From Oscillospiraceae bacterium (GTDB lineage Bacteria > Bacillota > Clostridia > Oscillospirales > Oscillospiraceae): a stretch of 46,209 nucleotides of DNA. The translations under genes and the position numbers were made by a program. The DNA is taken from contig JAFTXW010000056.1 of assembly GCA_017461445.1 (NCBI GenBank), forward strand, positions 1 through 46,209. The letters run 5' to 3'. This document shows, one piece after another, positions 37,974 to 45,565 of this stretch. The notes beneath the pieces are model-generated. The model ran no database searches. It saw only the letters and a list, made by a program, of their open reading frames with translations, and was not told the origin of the DNA. Numbering within the stretch: position 1 is the first letter of the stretch; the number at the start of each line of letters is the position of its first letter.

Positions 37974-39058
37974 TTCGCACCCTCCACGGAGAACTTGTCG
38001 CCCTCCCGGATCTCATCCAGGTAACCATCATCGATACCCGCCTGGTCGAAGGTAGCCATATCATTGATGATGGCGCAGGCTGCGGTAAGAATCTCAAAAG
38101 CCAGGGGGCATCCGCTGCCCTCGCCCAGCCGCATACCCAGCAGGAACAAAGGCTGCAGCTCCATAGCATCCATAGCAAGCCGATACCCGATCTCATAGGA
38201 TGCGTGGCTGGGGATCAGGTAGCCTTTTACGTTGGGGCAGAGCTTGCAGGCACACAGGGCAGCAACGGCGGAAATAAAACCGTCAATGACCACCGGGCGG
38301 CGGGTTACAGCCGCACCGATGAACGCACCGCACATGGCGGCAATGTCGAATCCGCCGACTTTCGACAGCACGTCGATTACATCGTTTTGTTCGGGACGAT
38401 TGATAGCAATAGCATCCTTGATGACCTGCTTCTTTTTCAGGAAACTGGCATCCGTAATGCCGCCACCCCGACCCGTAACAGCCTCCACATCCGCATCCAG
38501 AAGAACGGACAGCACCGCAGAAGAAGTGGTAGTGTTGCCGATACCCATTTCTCCGATGCCGATCACATCCGCATCGGTAGTCTGTGCGAACTGAATGCCG
38601 GTGAGTATGGCCTGAATCGCCTGCTCCCGGCTCATAGCAGGACCGTTGACGATATTCTGTGTTCCATAGGCGATCTTGCGGTTCAGTACCGCAGATTCCT
38701 TGATGTCCGCATTGACACCCACATCACAGACAGTAATATCGCAACCGAAATGCTTGCAGAGGGTGGATGCACCGGTCTTATGCCGGGTCAGGTTGATTGT
38801 CTGCATCAGGGTCACGGACTGGGGCGCGCTGGAAACACCCTCTGCCACCACACCGTTGTCGGCAGCAAACACCAGCAGATGTTTCTTCTCAATTTTGTTA
38901 TGTACCTTTCCGGTGATGCCTGCAAGCTGGATGGATAAATCCTCCAGCCGTCCCAGACTTCCGGGAGGCTTGGCAAGCTGTGCCTGCCGCTCTCTGGCTG
39001 CTGCCATGGCAGCTTCATCCAGCGGCTGGACAGAATCAAGATAAGTCTTTAACTCCAT
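37970..39058 (-). CDS. cobT: Nicotinate-nucleotide-dimethylbenzimidazole phosphoribosyltransferase
   Basis: A 362-residue enzyme that makes alpha-ribazole phosphate by activating the lower-ligand base with nicotinate mononucleotide. Motifs: KPPGSLGRLEDLS near the N-terminus, VFAADNGVVAEGVS, GIGEMGIGNTT, and GMRLGEGSGCPLAF with the catalytic Glu. ATG at 39058 was chosen over an upstream frame because it follows a GAAGGA-type site and gives the normal CobT length. Its presence without ring-synthesis genes points to salvage of corrinoids and attachment of a lower ligand. Which base is used cannot be told from sequence. Confidence 0.96.
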   Translation of the reverse strand: MELKTYLDSVQPLDEAAMAAARERQAQLAKPPGSLGRLEDLSIQLAGITGKVHNKIEKKHLLVFAADNGVVAEGVSSAPQSVTLMQTINLTRHKTGASTLCKHFGCDITVCDVGVNADIKESAVLNRKIAYGTQNIVNGPAMSREQAIQAILTGIQFAQTTDADVIGIGEMGIGNTTTSSAVLSVLLDADVEAVTGRGGGITDASFLKKKQVIKDAIAINRPEQNDVIDVLSKVGGFDIAAMCGAFIGAAVTRRPVVIDGFISAVAALCACKLCPNVKGYLIPSHASYEIGYRLAMDAMELQPLFLLGMRLGEGSGCPLAFEILTAACAIINDMATFDQAGIDDGYLDEIREGDKFSVEGAK

Positions 39059-39062
39059 AGCA

Positions 39063-39326
39063 TCAACCTTCCTTCTTTCGGGCCAGTTCCGCAATTTGGC
39101 TGAACTTGGAAAGCACATAATCATAACCGCCTGCACTGTGGGGGATCAGACACCCGGAGCAGTCCTTGATTCCTTTTTCGGTATAGGCAAAATTGCCGCC
39201 GCATTGATCTCCAAGGGCATATAGCGGGCAAAAGCAAAACAGACAGTTGAAATTTTCGTTTTTGGTTTTGTGACAGGGATAATATTCACATTCCCGATTC
39301 TGAAAGAATGCATGGCTGTTTTTCAT
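39063..39326 (-). CDS. Cysteine-rich small-domain protein
   Basis: An 87-residue protein with ten cysteines, matching the Cys-rich small domain (PF04071 type): CEYYPCH, NFNCLFCFCPLY, DQCGGNF and KDCSGCLIPH. Such proteins are found repeatedly beside cobalamin genes in archaea and anaerobic bacteria; function unknown, probably metal or iron-sulfur binding. ATG at 39326 overlaps the stop of the TIM-barrel gene as ATGA, supporting this start over a longer frame. It ends 4 bases before cobT. Confidence 0.88.
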   Translation of the reverse strand: MKNSHAFFQNRECEYYPCHKTKNENFNCLFCFCPLYALGDQCGGNFAYTEKGIKDCSGCLIPHSAGGYDYVLSKFSQIAELARKKEG

Positions 39327-40066
39327 AGCTGTTCCTCCAAAAGCCAACGGATAGAAGGTTCTGCGTTCATCAGCTCCAATGTCAGGGTTGCGTTGGGGCA
39401 TTTTTCTTCGATTACCGCAAGCAGTTCCTTCATGGGAATTGTGCCATCCATCAGCTGTCCGTGGGCATCCCGGCTGGTATCGTTGTTGTGAATATGGAAG
39501 TGTGCCACGAAACGTAAGCACCTTTCCAGCCATTCCATAACCGGAACCTTGGAGTAAGCATTCACATGGCCCACATCCAGGCACATCCGAATCCGGGGAT
39601 CGTTTACCTGCCGGACGATTTCCGTCAGCATAGCCGGTTCTTCCTCAAACACATTTTCCAGACAGAACACCATGTCCTCTGGGATCTCCTTGACAAATTC
39701 TTTCCAGAAAAGAACCGACTGCTCGGTGTACCAAATAGGAAAATAGATTCTCGGATTATAGCCGCCGTGGACAACGATTTTCTTGATTCCATAGTCCTGT
39801 GCGATCTGAATCACCTGACGGTACCGCTCCGCAGCTATCGCTCTTACCTTCGGATCGATGGCACAGGGGAATAGTTCGCTGAAGGGAGCGTGGAGCACAA
39901 ACCGATCGGAGCAGGCCAGCTTCTCCCGGATCAGCGGATCGACCTTCTCGAAATCCGTGTCCAGAAACCAGGGTGTGCAGAACTCTGCAATCTCAATGCC
40001 AAAGCCGTGCTGCTTTGCAAGGATATGGGCATTTTCATCAATGGTGGAAAGGTAGAATTTATCCAT
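39323..40066 (-). CDS. Xylose-isomerase-like TIM-barrel protein in the corrinoid operon
   Basis: A 247-residue sugar phosphate isomerase/epimerase-type TIM barrel (PF01261-like, endonuclease IV fold). Metal-site segments are visible: VVHGGYNPR, CLENVFEEEP, CLDVGHVNA, HFHIHNND and TLELM. These enzymes use divalent metals to isomerise, epimerise or dehydrate small molecules. No classical step of cobalamin salvage needs this fold, so its conserved-looking position between EcfA and cobT (overlap of 8 bases with EcfA) suggests a corrinoid-remodelling or lower-ligand role, which is inference. Confidence 0.85.
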   Translation of the reverse strand: MDKFYLSTIDENAHILAKQHGFGIEIAEFCTPWFLDTDFEKVDPLIREKLACSDRFVLHAPFSELFPCAIDPKVRAIAAERYRQVIQIAQDYGIKKIVVHGGYNPRIYFPIWYTEQSVLFWKEFVKEIPEDMVFCLENVFEEEPAMLTEIVRQVNDPRIRMCLDVGHVNAYSKVPVMEWLERCLRFVAHFHIHNNDTSRDAHGQLMDGTIPMKELLAVIEEKCPNATLTLELMNAEPSIRWLLEEQL

Positions 40067-41714
40067 GCCGGTTCTCCCTGTAAAGGTTCACCACATCTTC
40101 CGCCGTGACTGCCATAGAAAAAACATGGCGGCTCATGCGGTTGGCTGCGGTGGTATAGAAACTGTTATTGCCGAAGAAGCGGCGGGGCGTGTCGGTGGTC
40201 AGCACCTGACCGTCAAAGAACATGGACACCGCATCGGCATACTTGGCGCAGAACTCCACATCGTGGGAAACCATGACGATGGTGATGCCCTGCTCCTTTA
40301 GCTTGCAGAGAATTTTCGCCAGTTTTTCCTTGAAGAAGCTGTCAATGCCCTTGGTGGGCTCGTCCAGCAGCAGGAGCTTGGGCTGGGTCAGCAGAACTTT
40401 CGCCAGGGCGGCTCTCTGCTGCTCACCTCCGGAGAGATCGTAGGGGTGGCTGTTCAGGAGATTTTCAATCTCGCAGGTAGCGGCGATTTCGCTGATTTTT
40501 GCCTGATCCTTGGTCATTTCCTCCAGCTCTTCCCGGACGGTTTTGGCTACGAACAGGCTCTTGGGGTCCTGCGGGAGCATGGCAAGACAGCTTTGGAACA
40601 ACTCCGTGGACTTATATTTTTCAATGGGCTTGCCGAAGATCTTCACCTTACCCCGGTAGGGCTTGCAGATGCCGCAGATGGCCTTGAGCGCTGTGGATTT
40701 ACCTGCACCGTTGCCGCCGACGATGGCATACAGGCTTCCGGCAGGCACTTCGGCACTGACACCCCGGAGGATATCGGGACTGTTTTTCTCATAGCGAAAC
40801 CACAGTTCTTTCAGTACAAGGGCGGGATTTTCAATCTCATCAGGCAATTCCTGCACAGGGAGCGCGTTCACTTTTGCTCCCTCTGGGAAGGACTTGCTCA
40901 GCCAGTTTCGGCCCTCCCGGACGGTCAGGGGACAATCGCCGTTTCCGTCCGCGCCATAGAACACCCGGACTGGGGTGGGCATTGCGGTGAACATATCGTT
41001 TTTCTGCTCCCACAGGAGCTTGCCGATATTCCGGGGCGTATCGTCGGCAATGACTTTGCCACCATCCATGACCACTGCCCGGTCCGCATAGGGGAAAATA
41101 TCCTCCAGGCGGTGCTCGGTAATGATGACAGTGGTTCCCAGTTCAATGTTGATCTTCCGTACAGTGTTCAGAAAATCCGACGCGGCGATAGGGTCGAGCT
41201 GGCTGGTGGGTTCGTCCAGAATCAGCACCTCCGGCTGCATGGCCATGATGGATGCCAGGTTCAGAAGCTGCTTCTGTCCGCCGGAGAGGTTCGCCACATC
41301 CCGGTGAAACCAATCCTGGATGCCGAAATAGCAGGCCATTTCCGCAACTCTGGCGCGCATGGTCTTCTGGTCACAGCCCAGACTCTCCAGACCGAAGGCT
41401 AGCTCGTGCCAGACCTTATCCGTGACGATCTGATCGTCGGGATTCTGCATCACATAGCCGATTTTACTGGACTGATCCCGCTGGCTGACCTGCTCCATGG
41501 GGGTGCCATTGAACAGAATTGCACCGCTTCTTTTGCCACTGGGAGTCAGGACGGACTTCAGATGCTTCAGCAGGGTGGTTTTGCCGGAACCGGATTTGCC
41601 GCACAGGACGATATACTCGCCCTTTTCAATGGTGAGGGACACATCGTCCAAAGAGCGTTTATTCTTTGCGGCAGCATAGGAAAAGGTCAGATTCTGGATC
41701 TGGAAATGTGCCAT
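40059..41714 (-). CDS. ecfA: ECF transporter ATPase, fused double domain (EcfA-EcfA')
   Basis: A 551-residue protein carrying both ATP-binding cassettes needed by an ECF importer. First cassette: Walker A GKSGSGKTT, signature LSGGQKQLLN, Walker B VLILDEPTSQLDP, switch ITEHR. Second cassette: GGNGAGKST, signature LSGGEQQRAAL, LLLLDEPTKGID, VSHDVEF. ATG at 41714 follows AGGAGG at a good distance; a longer upstream frame would overlap EcfT excessively. It overlaps the second EcfT by 28 bases. With only one ATPase protein in the locus it may serve both EcfT proteins. Confidence 0.94.
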   Translation of the reverse strand: MAHFQIQNLTFSYAAAKNKRSLDDVSLTIEKGEYIVLCGKSGSGKTTLLKHLKSVLTPSGKRSGAILFNGTPMEQVSQRDQSSKIGYVMQNPDDQIVTDKVWHELAFGLESLGCDQKTMRARVAEMACYFGIQDWFHRDVANLSGGQKQLLNLASIMAMQPEVLILDEPTSQLDPIAASDFLNTVRKINIELGTTVIITEHRLEDIFPYADRAVVMDGGKVIADDTPRNIGKLLWEQKNDMFTAMPTPVRVFYGADGNGDCPLTVREGRNWLSKSFPEGAKVNALPVQELPDEIENPALVLKELWFRYEKNSPDILRGVSAEVPAGSLYAIVGGNGAGKSTALKAICGICKPYRGKVKIFGKPIEKYKSTELFQSCLAMLPQDPKSLFVAKTVREELEEMTKDQAKISEIAATCEIENLLNSHPYDLSGGEQQRAALAKVLLTQPKLLLLDEPTKGIDSFFKEKLAKILCKLKEQGITIVMVSHDVEFCAKYADAVSMFFDGQVLTTDTPRRFFGNNSFYTTAANRMSRHVFSMAVTAEDVVNLYRENRHG

Positions 41715-42544
41715 ACAAGAGCCTCCTGTAAGTGTAATAAGGTGGGAATCAGAGAAAGAAAACCATACAGCAGTAAGCCGATGGGAGAAATCGGAGCCAG
41801 ATACCACTCTGGGGTGAATGTGGCTGTGGTGTGCCCTGCGGAGATCACGGCAATCAATGCTGCAGATAGAACAAAAATCGCTGAGAGCAATCCCCAGTCA
41901 CGCTTTGCCATCCGGTAAATCATAAAGCTGGTTCGTTTCGATGTGCCGTAGCCCCGGCTTCGCATGGAGTCGGCGGTGACGATGCTGCCCTCCAATGCCC
42001 AGGTGATCAGGCACCCGAGAACTGTCATGGCTTCGTCCGTGCCGGACATTTCCTTGCCAATGGACTGTCTCGCGCCGGTGATCTGCTTACCTTTCCGAAT
42101 CAGGCTTGGCACCATGCGGAAGATCATCACCAAAAGCAACGAAAGGGAGGGGATGAGATTACCGAACAGACTGGTGAACTTATCCCCGGTCATCAGGTTG
42201 CTGTAGCAGGAGAACCAAAGGATCATGGTCAGGAACATCCCGCTAAGCACGGCACCGTAGACCAGTGCTTCGAGTGTATAGGGGATTCCGAATACTTGAA
42301 ACAGAATCGTAGCGCCATCCCGGTTGACCAGCGGATTCAGCAGGATCACCGCCAGAAACAGCGGCAACATCATGGCGATCCGTTTCAGTCCCTTGCCACC
42401 ATGGAGAAGCAGGAAATAGCTGAGTGCTCCCACAATCCCGGCAACCAGAAAAGCCGGATGCAGGATCACAACACCGAACCCCAATACGCTGAGAAAAAAT
42501 ATGAAATTGACTGCCGGATGATACCCGGAGAATGCATCCCGCAT
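41687..42544 (-). CDS. ecfT: ECF transporter transmembrane subunit EcfT (second copy)
   Basis: A 285-residue EcfT/CbiQ-like membrane protein, first gene of the corrinoid operon. It begins MRDAFSGYHPAVNFIFFLS, has about six membrane helices and the coupling motif ADSMRSRGYGTSKRT. ATG at 42544 follows GGAGGG by about 9 bases and lies just after a terminator hairpin; the longer frame upstream would translate the repeat-rich leader and was rejected. It pairs with the double EcfA gene downstream. Confidence 0.92.
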   Translation of the reverse strand: MRDAFSGYHPAVNFIFFLSVLGFGVVILHPAFLVAGIVGALSYFLLLHGGKGLKRIAMMLPLFLAVILLNPLVNRDGATILFQVFGIPYTLEALVYGAVLSGMFLTMILWFSCYSNLMTGDKFTSLFGNLIPSLSLLLVMIFRMVPSLIRKGKQITGARQSIGKEMSGTDEAMTVLGCLITWALEGSIVTADSMRSRGYGTSKRTSFMIYRMAKRDWGLLSAIFVLSAALIAVISAGHTTATFTPEWYLAPISPIGLLLYGFLSLIPTLLHLQEALVWHISRSRI

Positions 42545-42566
42545 TGTTAAGTCCCTCCAGAAAACA

Positions 42567-42592
42567 GAAAAAGCTCCCGAAAATCGGGAGCT
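42567..42592 (-). terminator. Leader terminator ahead of the corrinoid operon
   Basis: On the minus strand AGCTCCCGA-TTT-TCGGGAGCT (42592-42572) followed by TTTT-C. It sits between the riboswitch-like element and the first gene, so it is the probable switching terminator. Confidence 0.82.
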
Positions 42593-42599
42593 TACAGTA

Positions 42600-42745
42600 A
42601 CGCAAAGCGACCATGCCGCTGTTGCGGCACGGAATAGTGCATGCATCTTTTTGCATCCCGCAGGATGCAAAAAGGATACGCATAATTTCCGGTTGCCGCG
42701 CAAGCGGCGAGGAAATTGCGTTTGAAATTAATTATTTCTATGCCA
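42600..42745. repeat. Cluster of perfect hairpins in the corrinoid operon leader
   Basis: Read on the plus strand: ATGCCGC-TGTT-GCGGCAC (42613-42630), TTTTTGCATCC-CGCA-GGATGCAAAAA (42648-42673), CGCATAATTTCC with GGAAATTGCG (42679-42720), and TTTCTATGC-CAGA-GCATAGAAA (42735-42756). Back-to-back palindromes of this sort look like an inserted repeat mosaic, though they could instead form the expression platform. The 42600-43010 stretch has no gene. Confidence 0.6.
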
Positions 42746-42784
42746 GAGCATAGAAATATCCGCTGGACAGCCCCCAAGAGTCCT

Positions 42785-42950
42785 GCGTACAGATCATTCG
42801 TCCGTATTCCGACTCCGGACGCCATCTTGTATGTCTCTTCTCAGCTTGCGCCAATGAGATCATACGGCTTTATGTCCGTCTACGGCGGCTTGGTACCGTT
42901 GGGATTTTTCCCCATTCCAATTTAACGAATGTTCTTCAAAAGCAATATAA
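42785..42950 (-). ncRNA. Cobalamin riboswitch-like element (minus strand)
   Basis: Minus-strand leader of the corrinoid operon. It shares with the canonical plus-strand riboswitch the blocks AACGGTACC (42900-42892), TCATTGG and CTGAGAAG (42859-42838 area), and has AGTCGGAATACGGAC (42814-42800) in the place of the B12 box. A weak promoter (TTGCGA-N17-TACGAT, 42999-42971) precedes it and a terminator follows. The B12 box departs from AAGTCAGGA, so ligand preference may differ. Confidence 0.68.
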
Positions 42951-43011
42951 CAGGCTTTCACCTTTTATATATCGTACCACACTATGTCGAAAATCGCAAT
43001 CCCTTTTTCGA

Positions 43012-43040
43012 TTGACAAAACGGGGCCAAAGTGCTATTCT
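43012..43040 (+). promoter_or_regulatory. Promoter of the DUF4430 lipoprotein transcript
   Basis: TTGACA (43012-43017), 17-base spacer, TATTCT (43035-43040), placed directly upstream of the cobalamin riboswitch. Confidence 0.82.
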
Positions 43041-43049
43041 ATTGGCAAG

Positions 43050-43250
43050 TGAATATCCGTTTGAGTGCCTGTGGGTGTGGTAACAGCCCCATGGGAGAAT
43101 AGAGAATCGTGTGCAAATCACGAACGGTACCGCCACTGTATGCGTGGAGGTTCTGCTGTTGGGCGAAAGCCGGTCATTGGGGTTTCCCTGAGAAGGCCAT
43201 GCAAAACCTAAGAAGCGCAAGTCAGGAGAACTGCTTAAACGATGTGAACC
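43050..43250 (+). ncRNA. Cobalamin riboswitch (canonical)
   Basis: Conserved blocks in order: GTGTGCAAATCACG, CGAACGGTACCGCCACTGTA (43121-43140), AAAGCCGGTCATTGG, CTGAGAAGGCC, and the B12 box AAGTCAGGAGAACTGC (43219-43234). A strong terminator follows at 43303-43340. It should switch off the lipoprotein transcript when a cobalamin form is abundant. Confidence 0.93.
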
Positions 43251-43302
43251 ACACCGGGGTCTGCAAGTACGGACTGCGGTGGTCTTTGACGCGGAAAAAC
43301 GG

Positions 43303-43340
43303 CTGCGGCAATTCCTTCGGGAGTTGCCGCAGTTTTTGTT
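43303..43340 (+). terminator. Terminator of the canonical cobalamin riboswitch
   Basis: CTGCGGCAATTCC and GGAGTTGCCGCAG form a 13-bp stem with a TTCG tetraloop, then TTTTTGTT. It would stop transcripts when the riboswitch is in the ligand-bound state. Confidence 0.88.
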
Positions 43341-43443
43341 GTCCCGGATGTCCGGAAGTACTCCCCCCTTCTTCCGGTGATTGCCCTTCCGGGGCAACAC
43401 TGCGGCAAAGATGGCAGGCATCCACTGAAAACTCTTTTTTGAT

Positions 43444-43552
43444 GATTTAGGCGAGAGATTTGTGCCCAAATTAAGATTTGTAAAGTTCGGAATACTTTGC
43501 GTATTGCGAACTTTACAAAACGAGAAGTTGGGTGCAAAGATCCGGCTAAATC
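43444..43552. repeat. Large palindromic element between two riboswitches (109 bp)
   Basis: Ends GATTTAG/CTAAATC pair, then TTGTGCCCAA with TTGGGTGCAA (wobbles), then a long inner hairpin TTTGTAAAGTTCG/CGAACTTTACAAA with AATAC/GTATT at its tip (43477-43519). The whole stretch is nearly one hairpin. It is either a MITE-like insertion or an extra structural element between the tandem riboswitches. Confidence 0.65.
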
Positions 43553-43589
43553 GCAAAAGGTGAGTTTTTAGAGGTGCCCTTAACAGCAA

Positions 43590-43760
43590 AATCTGCATAG
43601 CAACGCTATGAGATCTGCACGATCTGTCAAACAGGTGCGAATCCTGTACGTGACCGCCGCCGTGAACACACGGCATCTTTCTTCTTTCAGTGCCGCAATT
43701 GAGAAAAGAAAGATGCCCAGTATAGTCGGAAAAGACAGACCGTGTTCCCAACATACATAC
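43590..43760 (+). ncRNA. Second plus-strand cobalamin riboswitch-like element
   Basis: Downstream of the canonical riboswitch. It shows CAGGTGCGAATCCTG, then TACGTGACCGCCGCCGTGA (43646-43664), a long P5/P6-like stem GCATCTTTC/GAAAGATGC enclosing CAGTG and TTGAGAAA, and AGTCGGAAAAGAC (43724-43736) as B12-box equivalent, similar to the minus-strand element. No terminator lies between it and the gene, so it may act on ribosome access. Confidence 0.72.
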
Positions 43761-43810
43761 GCCGCGAGATCCGGCCAAGGGAAATATATCATATAAGGAG
43801 AGTAATGAAC

Positions 43811-44860
43811 ATGAAGAAAATCATCGCGCTTTTACTTGCTTTGGTGATGGCTCTGTCCCTGGTTGCCTGCGGCGGCACCGACACGCCTGATTCCACCTCC
43901 ACCACCCAGCCTTCCGTAGAATCCACCCCCGCAGCATCCGACAGCGTCGGTGCCAATTTCACAGTCGTAGTGACAGATCTGGATGGCACCGAAACCACTT
44001 TTGAGTACACCTCCGAAGCAGCCACTGTCGGCGAAGCTCTGCTGGCAGAAGGTCTGATCGCAGGTGACGAGAGCGACTGGGGCCTGATGGTTACCACCGT
44101 CAACGGCATCACCGCTGACTGGGCAACCGAAAATGCTTACTGGGCATTCTACATCGACGGTGAGTATGCACAGACCGGTGTCGATGCTACTGAACTGACT
44201 GATGGTGCTACTTATAGCTTCACCAAGACCATTTCCTACACCGTGATGGGTGAGGGTGCAACCACCTTCTACTTCACCGCCAAGGATCTGGACGGCACCG
44301 TTACCAAGTACGAAATCCATACCGATGCCACCACCGTGGGCGAAGCACTGGTCGCTCTGGAACTGGTTTCCGGCGACGAGAGTGACTGGGGTCTGATGGT
44401 CACTACCGTCAATGGCATTACTGCTGACTGGGCAACCGAAAATGCTTACTGGGCATTCTACATCGACGGTGAGTATGCACAGACCGGTGTTGATTCCACC
44501 GAAATCACCGCAGGTGCTACCTATGAGATGGTCAAGACCATTTCCTATACTGTGCTGGGTGAAGGCGAAACCACCATCTATGTCACCGTTAAGGACGTGG
44601 ACGGCACTGTTACCAAGTTCCAGGTCAATACCGATGCAAAGACTGTTGGTGAAGCTCTGCTGGCTGTGGAACTGATCGCAGGTGATGAGAGTGAGTATGG
44701 CCTGTATGTCACTTCCGTCAACGGTATTACCGCTGATTGGGACACCGAAAAGGCATACTGGGCATTCTACATTGGCGAGGAATACGCACAGACCGGCGTC
44801 GATGCTACCGACATTGTTGCGGATACCGAATATTCCTTTGTAAAGACCATTTCCGAGTAA
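43811..44860 (+). CDS. Lipoprotein with three tandem DUF4430 (transcobalamin C-terminal-like) domains
   Basis: A 349-residue secreted lipoprotein: hydrophobic signal, lipobox LVAC with Cys20, a Ser/Thr/Pro-rich linker to about 47, then three repeats of about 103 residues (roughly 47-141, 150-244, 253-348). Each carries TVGEAL, YGL/WGL-MVT, and the DUF4430 hallmark AYWAFYIDGEYAQTGVD. DUF4430 corresponds to the small beta domain of intrinsic factor and transcobalamin. Two cobalamin riboswitch-like elements upstream imply a corrinoid-related, surface-exposed binding role. ATG at 43811 (10 bases after AAGGAG) is chosen; ATG at 43805 is equally possible. Confidence 0.87.
   Translation: MKKIIALLLALVMALSLVACGGTDTPDSTSTTQPSVESTPAASDSVGANFTVVVTDLDGTETTFEYTSEAATVGEALLAEGLIAGDESDWGLMVTTVNGITADWATENAYWAFYIDGEYAQTGVDATELTDGATYSFTKTISYTVMGEGATTFYFTAKDLDGTVTKYEIHTDATTVGEALVALELVSGDESDWGLMVTTVNGITADWATENAYWAFYIDGEYAQTGVDSTEITAGATYEMVKTISYTVLGEGETTIYVTVKDVDGTVTKFQVNTDAKTVGEALLAVELIAGDESEYGLYVTSVNGITADWDTEKAYWAFYIGEEYAQTGVDATDIVADTEYSFVKTISE
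44114..44490 (+). repeat. Intragenic near-identical 309-bp tandem repeat
   Basis: Bases 44114-44181 and 44423-44490 are identical over 68 positions, offset by exactly 309 bases (103 codons), inside the DUF4430 lipoprotein. Identity including synonymous positions indicates recent duplication or gene conversion; the third repeat is more diverged. Confidence 0.85.
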
Positions 44861-44863
44861 TCC

Positions 44864-45547
44864 GTGGACCACACTTGCATCGTCTGCTGTGATTCCCTGG
44901 AAAGCCACCTGGAAGCAGCACAAGTAAAAATGGGGACGAATTTCCCGGTGTATGCGCTGGACAGAACGCTTCACGCGCAGCCGAAAAATATGCGCCAAAG
45001 TCTTCTGGATACATTGCATGCTTTGCCTGAACCCATGACTACCGTCCTGATCGCCATGGGTTACTGCGGCGGCTCACTGGATAACATCTGTGCCAGGCAG
45101 CGGCTTGTCATTCCCAATTTGGATGACTGCATCACGATGCTTTTGACCCGGACGGATGCGCAGCAGGGCAACCTGAAGCAACGGGGGCATATGTATTTCC
45201 GTGACAGTGAATGTGGCGGAGTCAATGTGCAGCGGATGCTGGATAACCTGTGCCGGGAGTACGGTATGGAGCGGGGCGTCGGAATCTTCGGCATGTGGTT
45301 CGCGGACTACACCCACGCAGACATTATCGATACCGGTGTATTCGACTGCTACGAGGAAAGCTATGTGGAGTCAATTCAGAAACAAGCGGATTTGATTCGC
45401 TGTGAGCTGGACTATGTGGAGGGCAGCAACCGCATTCTGGAGAAATTGGTTTCCGGGCAATGGGATGAACAGTTCCTGATCGTCCAACCCGGTACAGTAC
45501 TCACAAAATCCGCGTTTTCTTTAGGCGAAGAATTCACATACGGATAA
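44864..45547 (+). CDS. DUF1638 protein
   Basis: A 227-residue protein of the DUF1638 type: TVLIAMGYCGGSLDNI, then RLVIPNLDDCITMLL and GHMYFRDS match the family pattern (glycine-rich turn, then IPRAHDCI-like and YxxS). It begins with a GTG three bases after the lipoprotein stop and lacks a strong ribosome site, suggesting translational coupling. DUF1638 genes are often seen near corrinoid-dependent methyltransferases in anaerobes; function unknown. Several cysteines (CIVCCDS, GYCGG) could bind a metal or cofactor. Confidence 0.85.
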   Translation: MDHTCIVCCDSLESHLEAAQVKMGTNFPVYALDRTLHAQPKNMRQSLLDTLHALPEPMTTVLIAMGYCGGSLDNICARQRLVIPNLDDCITMLLTRTDAQQGNLKQRGHMYFRDSECGGVNVQRMLDNLCREYGMERGVGIFGMWFADYTHADIIDTGVFDCYEESYVESIQKQADLIRCELDYVEGSNRILEKLVSGQWDEQFLIVQPGTVLTKSAFSLGEEFTYG

Positions 45548-45565
45548 AGAAAAGGATACAACAAT

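Noticed and set aside
42545-42703. N-terminal extension of the second EcfT
   Set aside because: It would translate the terminator hairpin and repeats; the ATG at 42544 has a GGAGGG site and matches the EcfT start.
42600-42756. CRISPR array, because of regularly placed palindromes
   Set aside because: The hairpins differ in sequence and there are no equal-length spacers or cas genes.
43109-43450. Plus-strand 113-codon frame across the cobalamin riboswitch
   Set aside because: It coincides with the conserved riboswitch and its terminator and has no ribosome site.
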